NCBI RefSeq assembly: GCF_031127875.1
Contig: NZ_JARXIA010000018.1
Span: forward strand, 1-64,000
Direction of reading: 5' to 3'
DNA: 64,000 nt
Source: Pelagicoccus sp. SDUM812005
GTDB taxonomy: Bacteria; Verrucomicrobiota; Verrucomicrobiia; Opitutales; Opitutaceae
Positions 34,846-43,740 of the stretch are shown here, piece by piece. Each line of letters starts with the position of its first letter. Position 1 is the stretch's first letter. Under the pieces are notes generated by a model. The model was not told where the DNA came from, ran no database searches, and was given only the letters and a program-made list of their open reading frames with translations. The translations under genes and the position numbers were made by a program.

Positions 34846-35976
34846 ATGTTTCGGTTTCTAGGCTTGTTGTTGCTGTGGGTCCTCGCGTGCTGCGGGGCGT
34901 TGCGGGCGGAGCCGGGCTTGTTTTTGGAGGTGGAGCGATGGCGCATCGAGCGGATCATGGAGATGGGCTACTCCATGGACCCGGGGACGGAAGCGGAGAT
35001 CGAGGCCTTGGCGGCAGTCTTTCCGGAGTCGCCGGTGCCGGGCGTGCTGGAAGCGGGCTATTTGTATTGGATGCAGAACTACCAGGCTTGGGACGAGGAG
35101 CTGAAGACGGAGTTCGAGCAGCGCTCGGAGGAGGCTCTGGAGCGGGCCAAGGAATATTTGAAGGAACGGCCGGAGGATCCGGATGCTCGTTTCGCGGTGG
35201 CGATGGTAGAGCTGATGCAAGTGATCTACTACGTGGACCATCATCGTTGGTGGCCGGCGTTTTGGAAGTCGCGCTCCAGCTTGAAGACGATGCGTAAGCT
35301 GTTGGCGGAGTATCCGGATTACCACGACGCGAAGCTGCCGTTAGGGATGCAGCACTGCTACTTGTCGCGTACGCCGGCTTACTTGAAGCCGCTGGCGTTC
35401 CTAATGCGGTTCAAGGGGGATTGGGAAACGGGCCTGCTTTACATGAAGGAAGCGGGCGAAGGAGGGCTCTTCTGCAAGGTGGACGCGGGGTACTATTTGG
35501 CAGCGATTCGCATGGAGTTGGAGGGCGATGCCCAAGCTTCGCGGGACGAGATGGCGAAGCTGGCGGAGCGTTTTCCGGGAAACCTGAAGTTTGCGGCGAT
35601 GTTGGCGGAGCTGGAGCGGGGGCTGGGCAAGCAGGCGGTGGCGAAGGCCGGAGCCTTGGCGGTGTTGGCTGACGAGCGGGCCGCGGCCTTCGCGGGGATC
35701 CGGGGGCGGACCTTGGTGACCTTGCTTTGGAGTTCCTTGGGGGACGGGGATTTCGAGCAGGCCTTGGAAGCGGCGGAAGCGCTGCGGCTTTTGGCGGCGG
35801 AGCACGAGGGGTTCGACTACGACTTGGCATGGGTGGACTTCGTGGAGGCGGAGGCGCTTTGGGGACTCGGGAAACGGGACGCGGCCCGCGAAGGGTGGGA
35901 GCGGGTGGAAGGCGGTTCGCATGAGGCCGCTGCAGCAGCGGCGCGAAAGCGGCTTTCGCAAGAGGCGGAGCAATAG
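34846..35976 (+). CDS. Exported TPR-like helical protein of unknown function
   Basis: The 376-residue protein begins MFRFLGLLLLWVLACCGALR, a signal peptide. VLAC could serve as a lipobox, though cleavage after ALRA by signal peptidase I is also possible. The rest is helical with degenerate tetratricopeptide-like repeats: SEEALERAKEYLKERPEDPD, DEMAKLAERFPGNLKFAAML, FEQALEAAEALRLLAAEHEG and ALGKRDAAREGWERVEG-like ends. A Trp-rich central segment (YVDHHRWWPAFWKSR) is unusual. It probably acts as a periplasmic scaffold. I do not recognise a named family. The ATG at 34846 is chosen because the longer frame only adds an arginine-rich leader that overlaps the terminator. Confidence 0.78.
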   Translation: MFRFLGLLLLWVLACCGALRAEPGLFLEVERWRIERIMEMGYSMDPGTEAEIEALAAVFPESPVPGVLEAGYLYWMQNYQAWDEELKTEFEQRSEEALERAKEYLKERPEDPDARFAVAMVELMQVIYYVDHHRWWPAFWKSRSSLKTMRKLLAEYPDYHDAKLPLGMQHCYLSRTPAYLKPLAFLMRFKGDWETGLLYMKEAGEGGLFCKVDAGYYLAAIRMELEGDAQASRDEMAKLAERFPGNLKFAAMLAELERGLGKQAVAKAGALAVLADERAAAFAGIRGRTLVTLLWSSLGDGDFEQALEAAEALRLLAAEHEGFDYDLAWVDFVEAEALWGLGKRDAAREGWERVEGGSHEAAAAAARKRLSQEAEQ

Positions 35977-36020
35977 TTTTCGGTTGAAACCGAGGGGGCT
36001 CTGGGCTCTATCCGTTTTGC

Positions 36021-36185
36021 ATGGCGAACAAGAAAAACGGGAAATGGGTGGTTGCAGCGGTGTTGGGCAGCGTCTTGCTGGCGAGCGGAATCGCCTTCGC
36101 GGTGCAGCAGATGATCAACGCCAACCAAGGCAAGCCGCCGCGTTCGCTTCCTTACCAGCCGGAGCCGGTCGAGCAGAAGGGCTGA
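36021..36185 (+). CDS. Small single-pass membrane peptide (54 aa)
   Basis: This short frame starts at ATG 36021. It reads MANKKNGKWVVAAVLGSVLL, continues through a hydrophobic helix to about residue 28, and ends with a Pro-rich tail (GKPPRSLPYQPEPVEQKG). A basic N-terminus, one transmembrane helix and a short hydrophilic tail suggest an inner-membrane small protein with its tail in the periplasm. It lies 44 bp after the TPR gene and 111 bp before miaB on the same strand. Function is unknown. Third-position GC and the sensible topology make it a likely gene, but no ribosome-binding site is strong. Confidence 0.6.
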   Translation: MANKKNGKWVVAAVLGSVLLASGIAFAVQQMINANQGKPPRSLPYQPEPVEQKG

Positions 36186-36296
36186 TCGAGCCAAGCCGGA
36201 GGCGGCTCCGGGAAGATTCGAGGGAGCTGGGCGCCGGATGGGTCTAGGATTGACCTGAATCCCAAGGGCTCTATGGCGTTTGGGTTCTTTTCCACC

Positions 36297-37658
36297 ATGA
36301 ATCGCGTATACATCAAGACCTACGGCTGCCAGATGAACGAACGGGACAGCGAGCAAGTCGCTTCGGACCTTCGTAATCGCGGGTACAGCATCGTTGATAC
36401 TGAACATGATGCAGATGTCGTGCTGCTCAACACTTGCAGCGTGCGTGATCAGGCGGAGCAGAAGGCCATCGGCAAGGCCGGCTACCTGAAAAAGAAGAAG
36501 AAGGAGAACCCGAACTTCGTGCTCGGAGTGATGGGCTGCATGGCCCAGAACCACGGCTCGACCTTGGTGGACCGTCTCCCGGACCTCGATTTGGTGGTGG
36601 GAACCCAGAAGTTTCACCGCGTGCCGGACCATTTGGACAACTTGATCCAGAGCTTGAACGGGCAGGGCCCGCGTCCCAGCTCCATCGTGGATCTCGACGC
36701 GGAGGAAGGTTCGCAGAACACCATTCGCGACCACATCGGCAAGGAGGGGCAGGTCAGCGCCTTCGTTTCCATCATGCAGGGCTGCAACATGAACTGCGCC
36801 TTTTGCATCGTGCCCAAGACCCGCGGGCGCGAGCGGGCCCGTCCCATCGAGGAGATCGTGGACGAGGTGACGCGGCTGGCGGAGAGCGGCGTGAAGGAAG
36901 TGACTTTGCTCGGCCAGATCGTGACCAGCTACGGTCGGCGTGAGTTTCCAGTGGTGGGCGGCAAGTCGCCGTTCGTGCAGCTGCTGGAGCGGATTCAGGA
37001 CGTGAAGGGGATCGAGCGGATCCGTTTTACATCGCCTCACCCCCGCGGCTTCAAGCAGGACTTGGTGGAGGCGTATCGCGACCTGTCCAAGCTGTGCGAG
37101 TACATCCACCTGCCGCTGCAGTCAGGTTGCGACAAGACCTTGCGGGCGATGAACCGTCCCTACACCAAGGACCGCTACCGCGAGATCGTCGACTCGTTGC
37201 GCAAGGTGGTGCCGAGCATGTATTTCTCGACCGATATCATCGTAGGCTTTCCTGGGGAAACGGAGGAGGACTTCAACGAGACAGCTGCCTTCTTCGACGA
37301 GATCGCCTACGACATGGCCTATATTTTCAAGTACAGCATCCGCACCGGGACGCCGGCCGAAACCATGCCGGACCAGATTCCGCAGGAGGAGAAGGAGCGC
37401 CGCAACCAGGTCTTGCTCGACCTCTTGCACAAGCATTCGCTCGCCCGCAACGAAGGATTGGTTGGCACCACGGAGCAGGTGCTGGTGGAGGGGCCCGCCA
37501 AGAAGGGCGACAAGTACGTGGGCCACACGCGCGGTTGGCGCAACGCGATTTTCGACGCGAATCCGCGTCTCGTGGGGCAGCTGGTGGATCTCAAGATCAA
37601 CCGGGCTACTGCGAGCACTGTCTACGGCGACTTGGTGCTTGCCGGGGTGGACGCCTAA
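36297..37658 (+). CDS. miaB: tRNA-2-methylthio-N6-dimethylallyladenosine synthase
   Basis: This 453-residue radical-SAM methylthiotransferase modifies A37 of tRNAs reading UNN codons. The N-terminal UPF0004 domain binds the auxiliary cluster through C11 (KTYGCQMNERDSE), C47 (NTCSVRDQAEQKA) and C80 (GVMGCMAQ). The SAM cluster motif GCNMNCAFC gives C162, C166 and C169, followed by IVPKTRGRERAR, which is MiaB-specific. A C-terminal TRAM domain ends the protein (TTEQVLVEGPAKKGDKYVGH onwards). The start at ATG 36297 (MNRVYIKTYGC) puts the first Cys at its normal distance. A membrane-protein gene and gmk follow on the same strand. Confidence 0.97.
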   Translation: MNRVYIKTYGCQMNERDSEQVASDLRNRGYSIVDTEHDADVVLLNTCSVRDQAEQKAIGKAGYLKKKKKENPNFVLGVMGCMAQNHGSTLVDRLPDLDLVVGTQKFHRVPDHLDNLIQSLNGQGPRPSSIVDLDAEEGSQNTIRDHIGKEGQVSAFVSIMQGCNMNCAFCIVPKTRGRERARPIEEIVDEVTRLAESGVKEVTLLGQIVTSYGRREFPVVGGKSPFVQLLERIQDVKGIERIRFTSPHPRGFKQDLVEAYRDLSKLCEYIHLPLQSGCDKTLRAMNRPYTKDRYREIVDSLRKVVPSMYFSTDIIVGFPGETEEDFNETAAFFDEIAYDMAYIFKYSIRTGTPAETMPDQIPQEEKERRNQVLLDLLHKHSLARNEGLVGTTEQVLVEGPAKKGDKYVGHTRGWRNAIFDANPRLVGQLVDLKINRATASTVYGDLVLAGVDA

Positions 37659-37676
37659 ACCTTTTCTCATCTCACC

Positions 37677-38222
37677 GTGCAACTCAGCCTCACCCAATCG
37701 TCCCTCTTTTTCGGGCTCATCCTGCTCGCCGCCGGCGCCAGCTTGTTGCTCAAGTATAGCTCCGCTTCCGCGGTGGCTCGCCACTTTCCCCGTTCGGAGC
37801 AGGCAGGCAAGGTCCTGATGATCCTGGCTATGGCTTGGACGGGCTGGAAGGTTTGGCATTTGGGCTCCATGGACTATGGGGACTACAAGCAGTATATCTT
37901 GATCGGCTTCGGGGTGCTGGGCGCCTTGAGCTTCAAGTACGCGGCAGACTTCCTGTCGGTGCGAGCCAGCACGATCCTGTATTTGTTTTTTGCGGACATG
38001 TTGGTGGACAGCGCGTGGATGCGCTACGAGGAGCCGCTGCGTCTGCTGATGGTCGTGCCGGTTTATATCGGTATCGCCTTTTCGCTCTACCTCGCGTACG
38101 CGCCCTATCGTCTGCGGGACTTTTTCAATTGGGCCTTCGCTCAGGAATCGCGCGGCAAGACGCTCGCGATGGTTGCCGCGATCTATGGATTGTTGCTCTC
38201 GGCGGTCGCGTTCACCTTCTAG
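37677..38222 (+). CDS. Hypothetical polytopic membrane protein
   Basis: The 181-residue frame starts at GTG 37677, 18 bases after the miaB stop. I see five to six hydrophobic helices (LFFGLILLAAGASLLL, VLMILAMAWTGWKVWHLG, YILIGFGVLGALSFKY, LYLFFADMLVDSAWM, LLMVVPVYIGIAFSLYLAY and LAMVAAIYGLLLSAVAF). No catalytic motif stands out and I do not recognise the family. Tight packing between miaB and gmk (four bases to the gmk ATG) indicates one operon and a housekeeping setting. Confidence 0.75.
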   Translation: MQLSLTQSSLFFGLILLAAGASLLLKYSSASAVARHFPRSEQAGKVLMILAMAWTGWKVWHLGSMDYGDYKQYILIGFGVLGALSFKYAADFLSVRASTILYLFFADMLVDSAWMRYEEPLRLLMVVPVYIGIAFSLYLAYAPYRLRDFFNWAFAQESRGKTLAMVAAIYGLLLSAVAFTF

Positions 38223-38226
38223 GAAC

Positions 38227-38841
38227 ATGATTGCTCCGAAGGAAGACGTTTCCCTTTTGTTGGTGCTCGCCGGTCCGGCCGGCAGCGGAAAAACCACTCT
38301 CTGCGAGCGCATGGTGGAGGAGCTGGAGAATGTGGAGCGCGTGGTCACGTGCACGACTCGCCAGCCCCGCGAAGGCGAACAGGATGGCGTGGACTACCAC
38401 TTCCTGGACAATGGCCAGTTCGATCGGGCGATCGAGACCGGCGCCTTTTTGGAGTGGGCGAAGGTTCACACGAATCGCTATGGCGTACTGAAGAAGTCGA
38501 TACAGGAAAAGCTCGACCAGCACATCGATATCGTGATGAACGTCGACGTGCAAGGGGTGGCGAACATCAAGGCCGCAGCGGAGCAGGACGAGTTGCTCTC
38601 GAAGCGTTTGGTGACGGTCTTTATCTTGCCTCCGGACTTGGAGGTCGTGCGCGAGCGTTTGCGCGGTCGCGGCAAGGACGACGAGGCGGAGATCGAGCGC
38701 CGCGTGCAAACGGCGAAGGGCGAGGTTAAGCTCTGGCCGGAGTTCGACTATGTGATCACGACCAAGACCAAGGACGAGGACTACGGCTCCTTGCTCAATA
38801 TTTGGCGGGCCGAAAAGCTGCGCTCGATGCGCCTCGGCTAG
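38227..38841 (+). CDS. gmk: Guanylate kinase
   Basis: This 204-residue enzyme phosphorylates GMP to GDP with ATP. The P-loop is GPAGSGKTT (residues 16-24). VVTCTTRQPREGEQDGVDYH is the GMP-binding region, with the usual Ser replaced by Thr in TCTTR. FLEWAKVHTNRYGV holds the substrate-loop E-x-x-x-H-x-x-x-Y-G pattern, and DVDVQG corresponds here to VDVQGVANIK. IFILPPDLEVVRERLRGRG is the lid. ATG 38227 starts four bases after the preceding stop. The family identification is firm. Confidence 0.96.
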   Translation: MIAPKEDVSLLLVLAGPAGSGKTTLCERMVEELENVERVVTCTTRQPREGEQDGVDYHFLDNGQFDRAIETGAFLEWAKVHTNRYGVLKKSIQEKLDQHIDIVMNVDVQGVANIKAAAEQDELLSKRLVTVFILPPDLEVVRERLRGRGKDDEAEIERRVQTAKGEVKLWPEFDYVITTKTKDEDYGSLLNIWRAEKLRSMRLG

Positions 38842-38880
38842 GGAGGGAGAAATTGTGCACCAGCACAAAGGGGCGCGATA

Positions 38881-38993
38881 AAAACCGTGTCCTGGTAGGG
38901 CGGACTGGCCCAGTCCGCCGCGGAGAAATGATCTTGCAACGCTGCTGTCTGGGCCAGACAGCCCTACCCTAGCGAATACAGGACACAGTTTTA
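38881..38993. repeat. Compound inverted-repeat element between gmk and radD (repeat family B)
   Basis: The ends AAAACCGTGTCCTG and CAGGACACAGTTTT are imperfect inverted repeats (one mismatch in 14). Inside, GTAGGGCGGACTGGCCCAG and CTGGGCCAGACAGCCCTAC pair at 17 of 19 positions. Each arm is also a hairpin on its own: a 10-bp stem at 38899-38919 and a 9-bp stem at 38944-38962, both with one-base loops. It has the structure of a MITE- or REP-type element and may also terminate the convergent gmk and radD transcripts. Confidence 0.8.
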
Positions 38994-39016
38994 ATCGTTC
39001 CCACGAGTCGGTTGTT

Positions 39017-40768
39017 TCAACACTTCGCGGATCCTAGTTCCTCGCTGAAGATCTTTTCGGTGATCTTCCAGAACTTCCCTTGTTTGCGGCCGATGACGAA
39101 GGCGGGCATGCGGAGCTGGGGCTGCATTTGCACGATTTCGTCTACGGAGCTTATATTGAGTTTTAGTTCGGGGCGTTTCAGGTGCGACCTGAGGAAGTTG
39201 ATATTGAACTTTTTGAGGCTCGTTTGGTTGTTGAGGTAATGGATCTCGGCGAGGAAGCGGGCATCGTAGTCGTAGTATTTGACTTGTAGATACGGGTTGC
39301 CGTTCTTGTCGAAGCGTTCTTGCATTTCGATAGAGTCTGGCTTGAGCACGTGAGCGTCCTTGGAAAGCTTTGCTTGCTTGAGCTTTGTGTCCGGATCGAT
39401 GAGCACGTTTCCGCAGCTGCTGCATTCGCGAGCGGTAATGTCGTTCTGGGCTGAGCATTGTTCGCAGACCTTGAAGCGAAAGCGAAATCCGCAAGGAATG
39501 AATTGGTAGGTATCCGGATTTTGCTTACCGCCGCGGCACTTGCGGCCGAAGTGTTCGATTATGTTTCCGTCGTCGTCGACGATGCCCCAGAAGTCGTTTA
39601 TGAATCCGCATTCGGGGCAGGGAACCTGGACCGCCACGGATTCGGCGGCGGGTTTCTTCTCCCCGATCTCCGGGCTGAAGATGCTGTGCCCCATGCCGGT
39701 GTAGTCTAGGACCAGGCAATCCTTTTTGTCTGTATCCAGACGAAGGCCGCGTCCGATGATTTGTTGGTAGAGGCTGATGGATTCGGTGGGGCGCAGGATG
39801 GCAATGACGTCGACGTGAGCCGCGTCGAATCCGGTGGTGAGGACCGATACGTTGACTAGGTACTTGAATTCTTTTCGCTTGAAGGACTCGATGATGAGGT
39901 CGCGCTCGCTGTCTTCGGTTTCGCCGATTACGAGTCGGGCTTGGCCGGCGGGAAGGCATTCCACGATCTCCTGGGCGTGCTTGACGGTGGAGCTGAAGAT
40001 CATGACGCCTTGGCGGTGGTAGCTTTCCGTTATATCGACGATGTTTTTGATGATGAGCGGAGTGAGTCGGCGCTGTTGCTGCAGGACTTCCTCCAGTTGG
40101 GCCATGGTGTAGTTTTGGCCGCCTTCGGTGAGCTCGGAGAAGTCGTAGGAGGTGACGGGAATGTCGACCTTGACCGGAGGCGTCAGGTAGCGGTTGCGGA
40201 TCATGTACTCCAGCGGGAGCTCGTAGATGCAGTGCTTGAAGAAGCGCAGCTCGGTGGTCTTCACCTCGCCGCGGAGGGCTATGTTGTAGATCCAGCCCAG
40301 TCCAAGTCGGTAGGGCGTGGCGGTGAGGCCTAGGATGCAGATGCGGCTGTTGTTGAGCTTGAGCTGCTTGATGACTTTCGCGTATTGGCTGTCCGGCTCG
40401 AGGCCGACGCGATGGCATTCGTCGATGACGAGCAGGGTGAAGTCTTTGAAGAAGGCGTCGTCCGCGTTGGCGACGGATTGGATGCTGCCGAAGATTACCT
40501 TCCGATCGCTGTCCTTTTGGTTCAGGCCTGCGGAGTAGATGCCTGCCTGCAGGCCGTAGCTTTCGTACTTGAGGTGGTTTTGCTCTACGAGTTCCTTGAC
40601 GTGGGCCAGGACGAGCACGCGACCTTTGGCGATCTTGGCCAGCTCGGCGATGACGAGGCTCTTGCCCGCTCCGGTGGGTAGGACGATGACCGCTGGGGTT
40701 CGCTTCCTCCTGAAGTGGTTAAGGGTGCTGTCGACAGCTTGCTGCTGGTACGTCCGGAGCTTGTACAT
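39017..40768 (-). CDS. radD: RadD (YejH)-family DNA repair helicase
   Basis: This 583-residue superfamily-2 ATPase contains long runs I recognise from E. coli Rad[21 protein letters not shown] (Walker A 31-37), [19 protein letters not shown] (116-120) and [36 protein letters not shown] and [12 protein letters not shown] (motif VI) complete the helicase. A C-terminal zinc-finger part follows ([13 protein letters not shown], then [19 protein letters not shown]), and the last ~100 residues form the RadD tail. RadD helps process recombination intermediates during repair of double-strand breaks and acts with RecA and SSB. The gene stands alone, convergent with gmk. Confidence 0.93.
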   Translation of the reverse strand: MYKLRTYQQQAVDSTLNHFRRKRTPAVIVLPTGAGKSLVIAELAKIAKGRVLVLAHVKELVEQNHLKYESYGLQAGIYSAGLNQKDSDRKVIFGSIQSVANADDAFFKDFTLLVIDECHRVGLEPDSQYAKVIKQLKLNNSRICILGLTATPYRLGLGWIYNIALRGEVKTTELRFFKHCIYELPLEYMIRNRYLTPPVKVDIPVTSYDFSELTEGGQNYTMAQLEEVLQQQRRLTPLIIKNIVDITESYHRQGVMIFSSTVKHAQEIVECLPAGQARLVIGETEDSERDLIIESFKRKEFKYLVNVSVLTTGFDAAHVDVIAILRPTESISLYQQIIGRGLRLDTDKKDCLVLDYTGMGHSIFSPEIGEKKPAAESVAVQVPCPECGFINDFWGIVDDDGNIIEHFGRKCRGGKQNPDTYQFIPCGFRFRFKVCEQCSAQNDITARECSSCGNVLIDPDTKLKQAKLSKDAHVLKPDSIEMQERFDKNGNPYLQVKYYDYDARFLAEIHYLNNQTSLKKFNINFLRSHLKRPELKLNISSVDEIVQMQPQLRMPAFVIGRKQGKFWKITEKIFSEELGSAKC

Positions 40769-40889
40769 AGGACGGGCAAGCTATTTGAAGCGCCGAGCGA
40801 AGTATAGGAAATTTGCGAGCTTCTATGCGCCGAGCTTTTGGCTCGCGTCTGTATCCACGAAACAAGCGCAGGACTGCCGGCGGGCAGGC

Positions 40890-42014
40890 CTATAGTGGAA
40901 AGGTGAGCTTGATGGTGGTGCCTTGCTCGGAGGGGTCGCTGGCTGCGGAGGCTTCGGTGGAGCTGATGCTGATGGCTCCGCCGCTTTTCTCGACGTAGCG
41001 TTTGACGAGGGGCATGCCGAAGCCGGTGCCGGCCTCGTCGCCGGTTCCCTTGCGGGAGGTTTTGGCTGCGTCCTTGAAAACGTTTTGCAGGATCTCCGGA
41101 GGCATGCCGATGCCGTAGTCGCGGACTTCGATGTGGCAGTACTCTTCGCTTTCGTCCTTGCGGGCGGTGATTTCGATGGCGCTGCCTTCGTGGGAGAACT
41201 TGATGGCGTTGGTGAGCAGGTTGTTGAGGATGTTGTGCACGAGCACGACGCGCTTGATCTCGACCTGGAGGCTTTCGTCGGCGTCGATTTTTAGAGTGAG
41301 CTTTTTCTTGGCGAGTCGTTCGCTAAGGGTGCTGCGGGCTTCTTCGAAGGCTTCGGCGAGCACGACGGTCTCGCTCTTGAATTGCTTGTTGGTTTTGACG
41401 AGGCTGTGCTCCTCGCGGACGTGGGTGACGATGTCGAGGGCGCTTTGGCAGCACTTGAGCACGCTTTTGAGGGTAGGTTCCTCGACGGGTTTGCCGAGGC
41501 TGAGCTTGAGGTCGAGCAGGCTGTGGGCGGCGAAGATGGGGTTTACCAAGTCGTGGCAGAGGACGCGTAGCAGGGCTTTTTGCTCTGCGATCTGGGCGAC
41601 GTTTTCCACGCGAAGGCGGTGCATTTGGATGTGTATCCGAACTCTGGTGACGAGTTCCTCTGGGTAGAAGGGTTTGAGGAGGAAGTCGACGCCGCCGGCT
41701 TTGAGGGCGGCGACCCTTTTGGTCGGGTCTTTCTTGGCGGATAGGAAGAAGACGGGGATGTTTTTGGAGGCGGGATCCTTCTTGAGCGTTTCGCAGGCGG
41801 AAATGCCAAGGTCGTCTTCGGCGTTGTCTTCGAGGAGGATGAGGTCGGGCCTCGCTTGCGGAACCTTGCGGAGCAGCAGGTTCAGGTCGGGGAACAGCTC
41901 GACGGAGCAAGGCAGGTTTTGCTCCAAGCTATATTTCGCAATGTTTCGCGTGGATGCGCTGTCATCCAGTATGAAAATATTGAATACGCCTTTCTTTGGA
42001 TTCGCTTCGCTCAT
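40890..42014 (-). CDS. Receiver-histidine kinase protein with Glu at the phosphoacceptor position
   Basis: This 374-residue soluble protein has an N-terminal receiver (about 10-135), then HisKA (RVLCHDLVNPIFAAHSLL, His near 160) and HATPase_c (NNLLTNAIKF, DYGIGMPPE, GTGFGMPLVKRYV). In the receiver, the acidic pair D17/D18 (IFILDDSAS), the Ser of FFLSAKKD and the Lys of FLLKPF are in place. The residue 44 positions after D18, normally the phosphorylated Asp, is E62 (LILLEDNAED); D63 follows it. The receiver may therefore be locked in an active-like state or use D63. The HDOD gene ends one base upstream of this start, so the two are translated from one message. Confidence 0.88.
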   Translation of the reverse strand: MSEANPKKGVFNIFILDDSASTRNIAKYSLEQNLPCSVELFPDLNLLLRKVPQARPDLILLEDNAEDDLGISACETLKKDPASKNIPVFFLSAKKDPTKRVAALKAGGVDFLLKPFYPEELVTRVRIHIQMHRLRVENVAQIAEQKALLRVLCHDLVNPIFAAHSLLDLKLSLGKPVEEPTLKSVLKCCQSALDIVTHVREEHSLVKTNKQFKSETVVLAEAFEEARSTLSERLAKKKLTLKIDADESLQVEIKRVVLVHNILNNLLTNAIKFSHEGSAIEITARKDESEEYCHIEVRDYGIGMPPEILQNVFKDAAKTSRKGTGDEAGTGFGMPLVKRYVEKSGGAISISSTEASAASDPSEQGTTIKLTFPL

Positions 42015-42015
42015 T

Positions 42016-42867
42016 TTAGCAGTCTTTCAAGCTGGCGTAGACTTCTTCCACGTGGGCTGCTATTTCGTTTACCTCCTTGAGGAGCTGGGCGGCGGGCAGC
42101 CTGAGCTTCTTTTGGACGGGGTGGGTGTCCGGCCGGCAAAGCGCTCTGAGGCGCGGCGGGTCGATGAGGTGGTTGGCGAGGGCGCGAGCGTAGTCTAGCA
42201 GGGAGACGAGCAAGTCGCTGTTGGCGGACGCGGAAGCGTTTTGGTTTTCCACTCGCTTGCAGAGTTCGGGTGGGAACTCCCAGAGGCGGAGCAGGAGGGC
42301 GCCGGCTTTTTGGTTGGTGAAGCCGATCATCATCATTTCCCATTCCTTTTCGGGGATGAAGCGGTCCCAGAATACCTCGACTTGGCGGGTGTAGAGGATC
42401 TCGTTGATGACGACGCGTCCGATGCTGTGCAGGAGGCCGAAGAGGTAGGCTTCGTCGCTGTTGAGCCCGAGGGCCTTGGCTTGGCGTTCGAGGAAGACGG
42501 CGGTGAAGTAGCTGTAGCGCCAATAGCTGTCGGCGGTGATCCCGTAGGATTCGAGGTCCCGCATGAAGACTTGCTTGGAGAGGGCCATGCCGACGAGCTT
42601 GAGGGCTTGGTTGTAGCCCACTTTTTGCAAGGCGGTGGCGATGCTGTCGCTCTTTTCGGTGAAGCCGTAGAGGGGGCTGTTGCTGATCTGCACGATGGTG
42701 CCGGAGATGGCGCCGTCCGACTGGATGAGGCGTTCCGGCTCGGAGATGTCTGTATTCAGATCCTTGAGCACGGCGTCGAGCTTGGAGAGCACGGCCATGT
42801 TGCCATGCAGGTCCCCGATGCTTTTGACGGTCTCTTCGAAGTCGTGATCGTTTGTGGTGCTGCCCAT
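42016..42867 (-). CDS. HDOD-domain protein, operon partner of the receiver-kinase
   Basis: The 283-residue protein carries an HDOD domain: LHGNMAVLSKLDAVLKDL, SDGAISGTIVQISNSPLYGF and SIATALQKVGYNQALKLVGM. FGLLHSIGRVVINEIL stands where true HD hydrolases have metal-binding residues. It resembles the HDOD protein at 33290 in the core but has a distinct C-terminus rich in basic residues. The gene precedes the receiver-kinase with one base between stop and start, which implies coupled translation and a shared pathway. Known HDOD proteins scaffold or inhibit kinases and cyclases. Confidence 0.88.
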   Translation of the reverse strand: MGSTTNDHDFEETVKSIGDLHGNMAVLSKLDAVLKDLNTDISEPERLIQSDGAISGTIVQISNSPLYGFTEKSDSIATALQKVGYNQALKLVGMALSKQVFMRDLESYGITADSYWRYSYFTAVFLERQAKALGLNSDEAYLFGLLHSIGRVVINEILYTRQVEVFWDRFIPEKEWEMMMIGFTNQKAGALLLRLWEFPPELCKRVENQNASASANSDLLVSLLDYARALANHLIDPPRLRALCRPDTHPVQKKLRLPAAQLLKEVNEIAAHVEEVYASLKDC

Positions 42868-42958
42868 TTTGTCGCTAGCTTATGGTAACGGCGGTATCTG
42901 GTGGGATCCGAAGCTGCTTGTGGAGATTTTATGTTTCGATGGCTGCGGCTGGTGGCCT

Positions 42959-43396
42959 TCAGTTGTGGGAGGGGGATAGGCCGATGGGCGGCTTGGGCAA
43001 GGGGTGTTGCGGCGCTTTCTCGAGTCGGGTGATTTTCAGGCAGTCGGTGGCCGCTCCGAGATAGCGTTCGATGGCGAAGGGGTGTGGGCCGGTGGCGAAG
43101 AGAGCGGTTAAGGTTTTTTCGATATGGAGGGCGGTGTGGAAGGAGGCGTTGAATTCGATGTAGTAGGACTGGGCCGAGTCTTGGCGGAAGCTTTGCAGGG
43201 TGACGCTTTGCTTGGAGGAGCGGTCGAGGAAGCTCGCCAGCAGGGCTTGCAGGTACTGGAGCGTTTCGGCGTTGGCCTGGGGTGCGGGAGTCTGTTCTTC
43301 GTGCTGCACGAAACGGGATATGAGGGCGTGGCCGAGCTCGATGAGGGCTCGGTCCTGTTGGCTGAGTTCGGTTTCGTTTGTCTGCTTCATGTACAT
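42959..43396 (-). CDS. Hypothetical soluble protein (about 145 aa)
   Basis: I take ATG 43396 or 43390 as start (MYMKQTNETELSQQDRALIE). The longer frame to 43609 adds an arginine-rich segment that looks non-coding. The protein has an N-terminal helical half (ELGHALISRFVQHEE, LQYLQALLASFLDRSS). A strand-rich half follows (TLQSFRQDSAQSYYIEF, FHTALHIEKTLTALFATG), then a Pro-rich end. No family is recognised. It lies 91 bp upstream of the HDOD/receiver-kinase operon on the same strand, so it may belong to the same signalling unit. Confidence 0.65.
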   Translation of the reverse strand: MYMKQTNETELSQQDRALIELGHALISRFVQHEEQTPAPQANAETLQYLQALLASFLDRSSKQSVTLQSFRQDSAQSYYIEFNASFHTALHIEKTLTALFATGPHPFAIERYLGAATDCLKITRLEKAPQHPLPKPPIGLSPSHN

Positions 43397-43740
43397 GTAA
43401 GAGTTGGAAGGGTGAGGGCGGCAGCGCTGTCGCGGCGTATCGAGGGATTCCGAGTCCAAGGAACGACGCTTGGGGCGGCGGTCAATTAGGGGAGGCAAGT
43501 TTCGTCTATATTTTAAAGTTGGCGTGCTCGGGGGCGAGGTAGGGTCGCGAAAGGGAGGGGAGCGTTTTTCGGAAGTGGCGGTTTGCTCGCTAAAATTTTG
43601 TAAAACCATTCGTTGTGGAATTGCTGGTCGGGGTTGCGGTGTTGTATTAGCTTCGCTCTCGCCTAAGATTCGGTTTTTCCCCGGGCTCTTGTTGCTTGCC
43701 CTCTTAATGTCTTTTTTCTGCTACCTTGTTTAAGTCAGTG
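43397..43740. other. Intergenic region between divergent genes (344 bp)
   Basis: This gap separates the leftward hypothetical gene from the rightward yfiR-like gene and should hold both promoters. It is less GC-rich than the genes around 43500-43700. A plus-strand frame at 43470-43733 exists but looks non-coding (basic N-terminus, no ribosome-binding site). I see no clear operator palindrome or RNA structure. Confidence 0.6.

Noticed and set aside
34846-35976. TPR protein as a TRAP-associated TatT component
   Set aside because: It resembles TatT only in having helical repeats, and the TRAP gene is 21 kb away.
43470-43733. Plus-strand 87-codon frame before the yfiR-like gene
   Set aside because: It has a basic, non-family N-terminus, no ribosome-binding site and overlaps the expected promoter region, so I treat it as intergenic.
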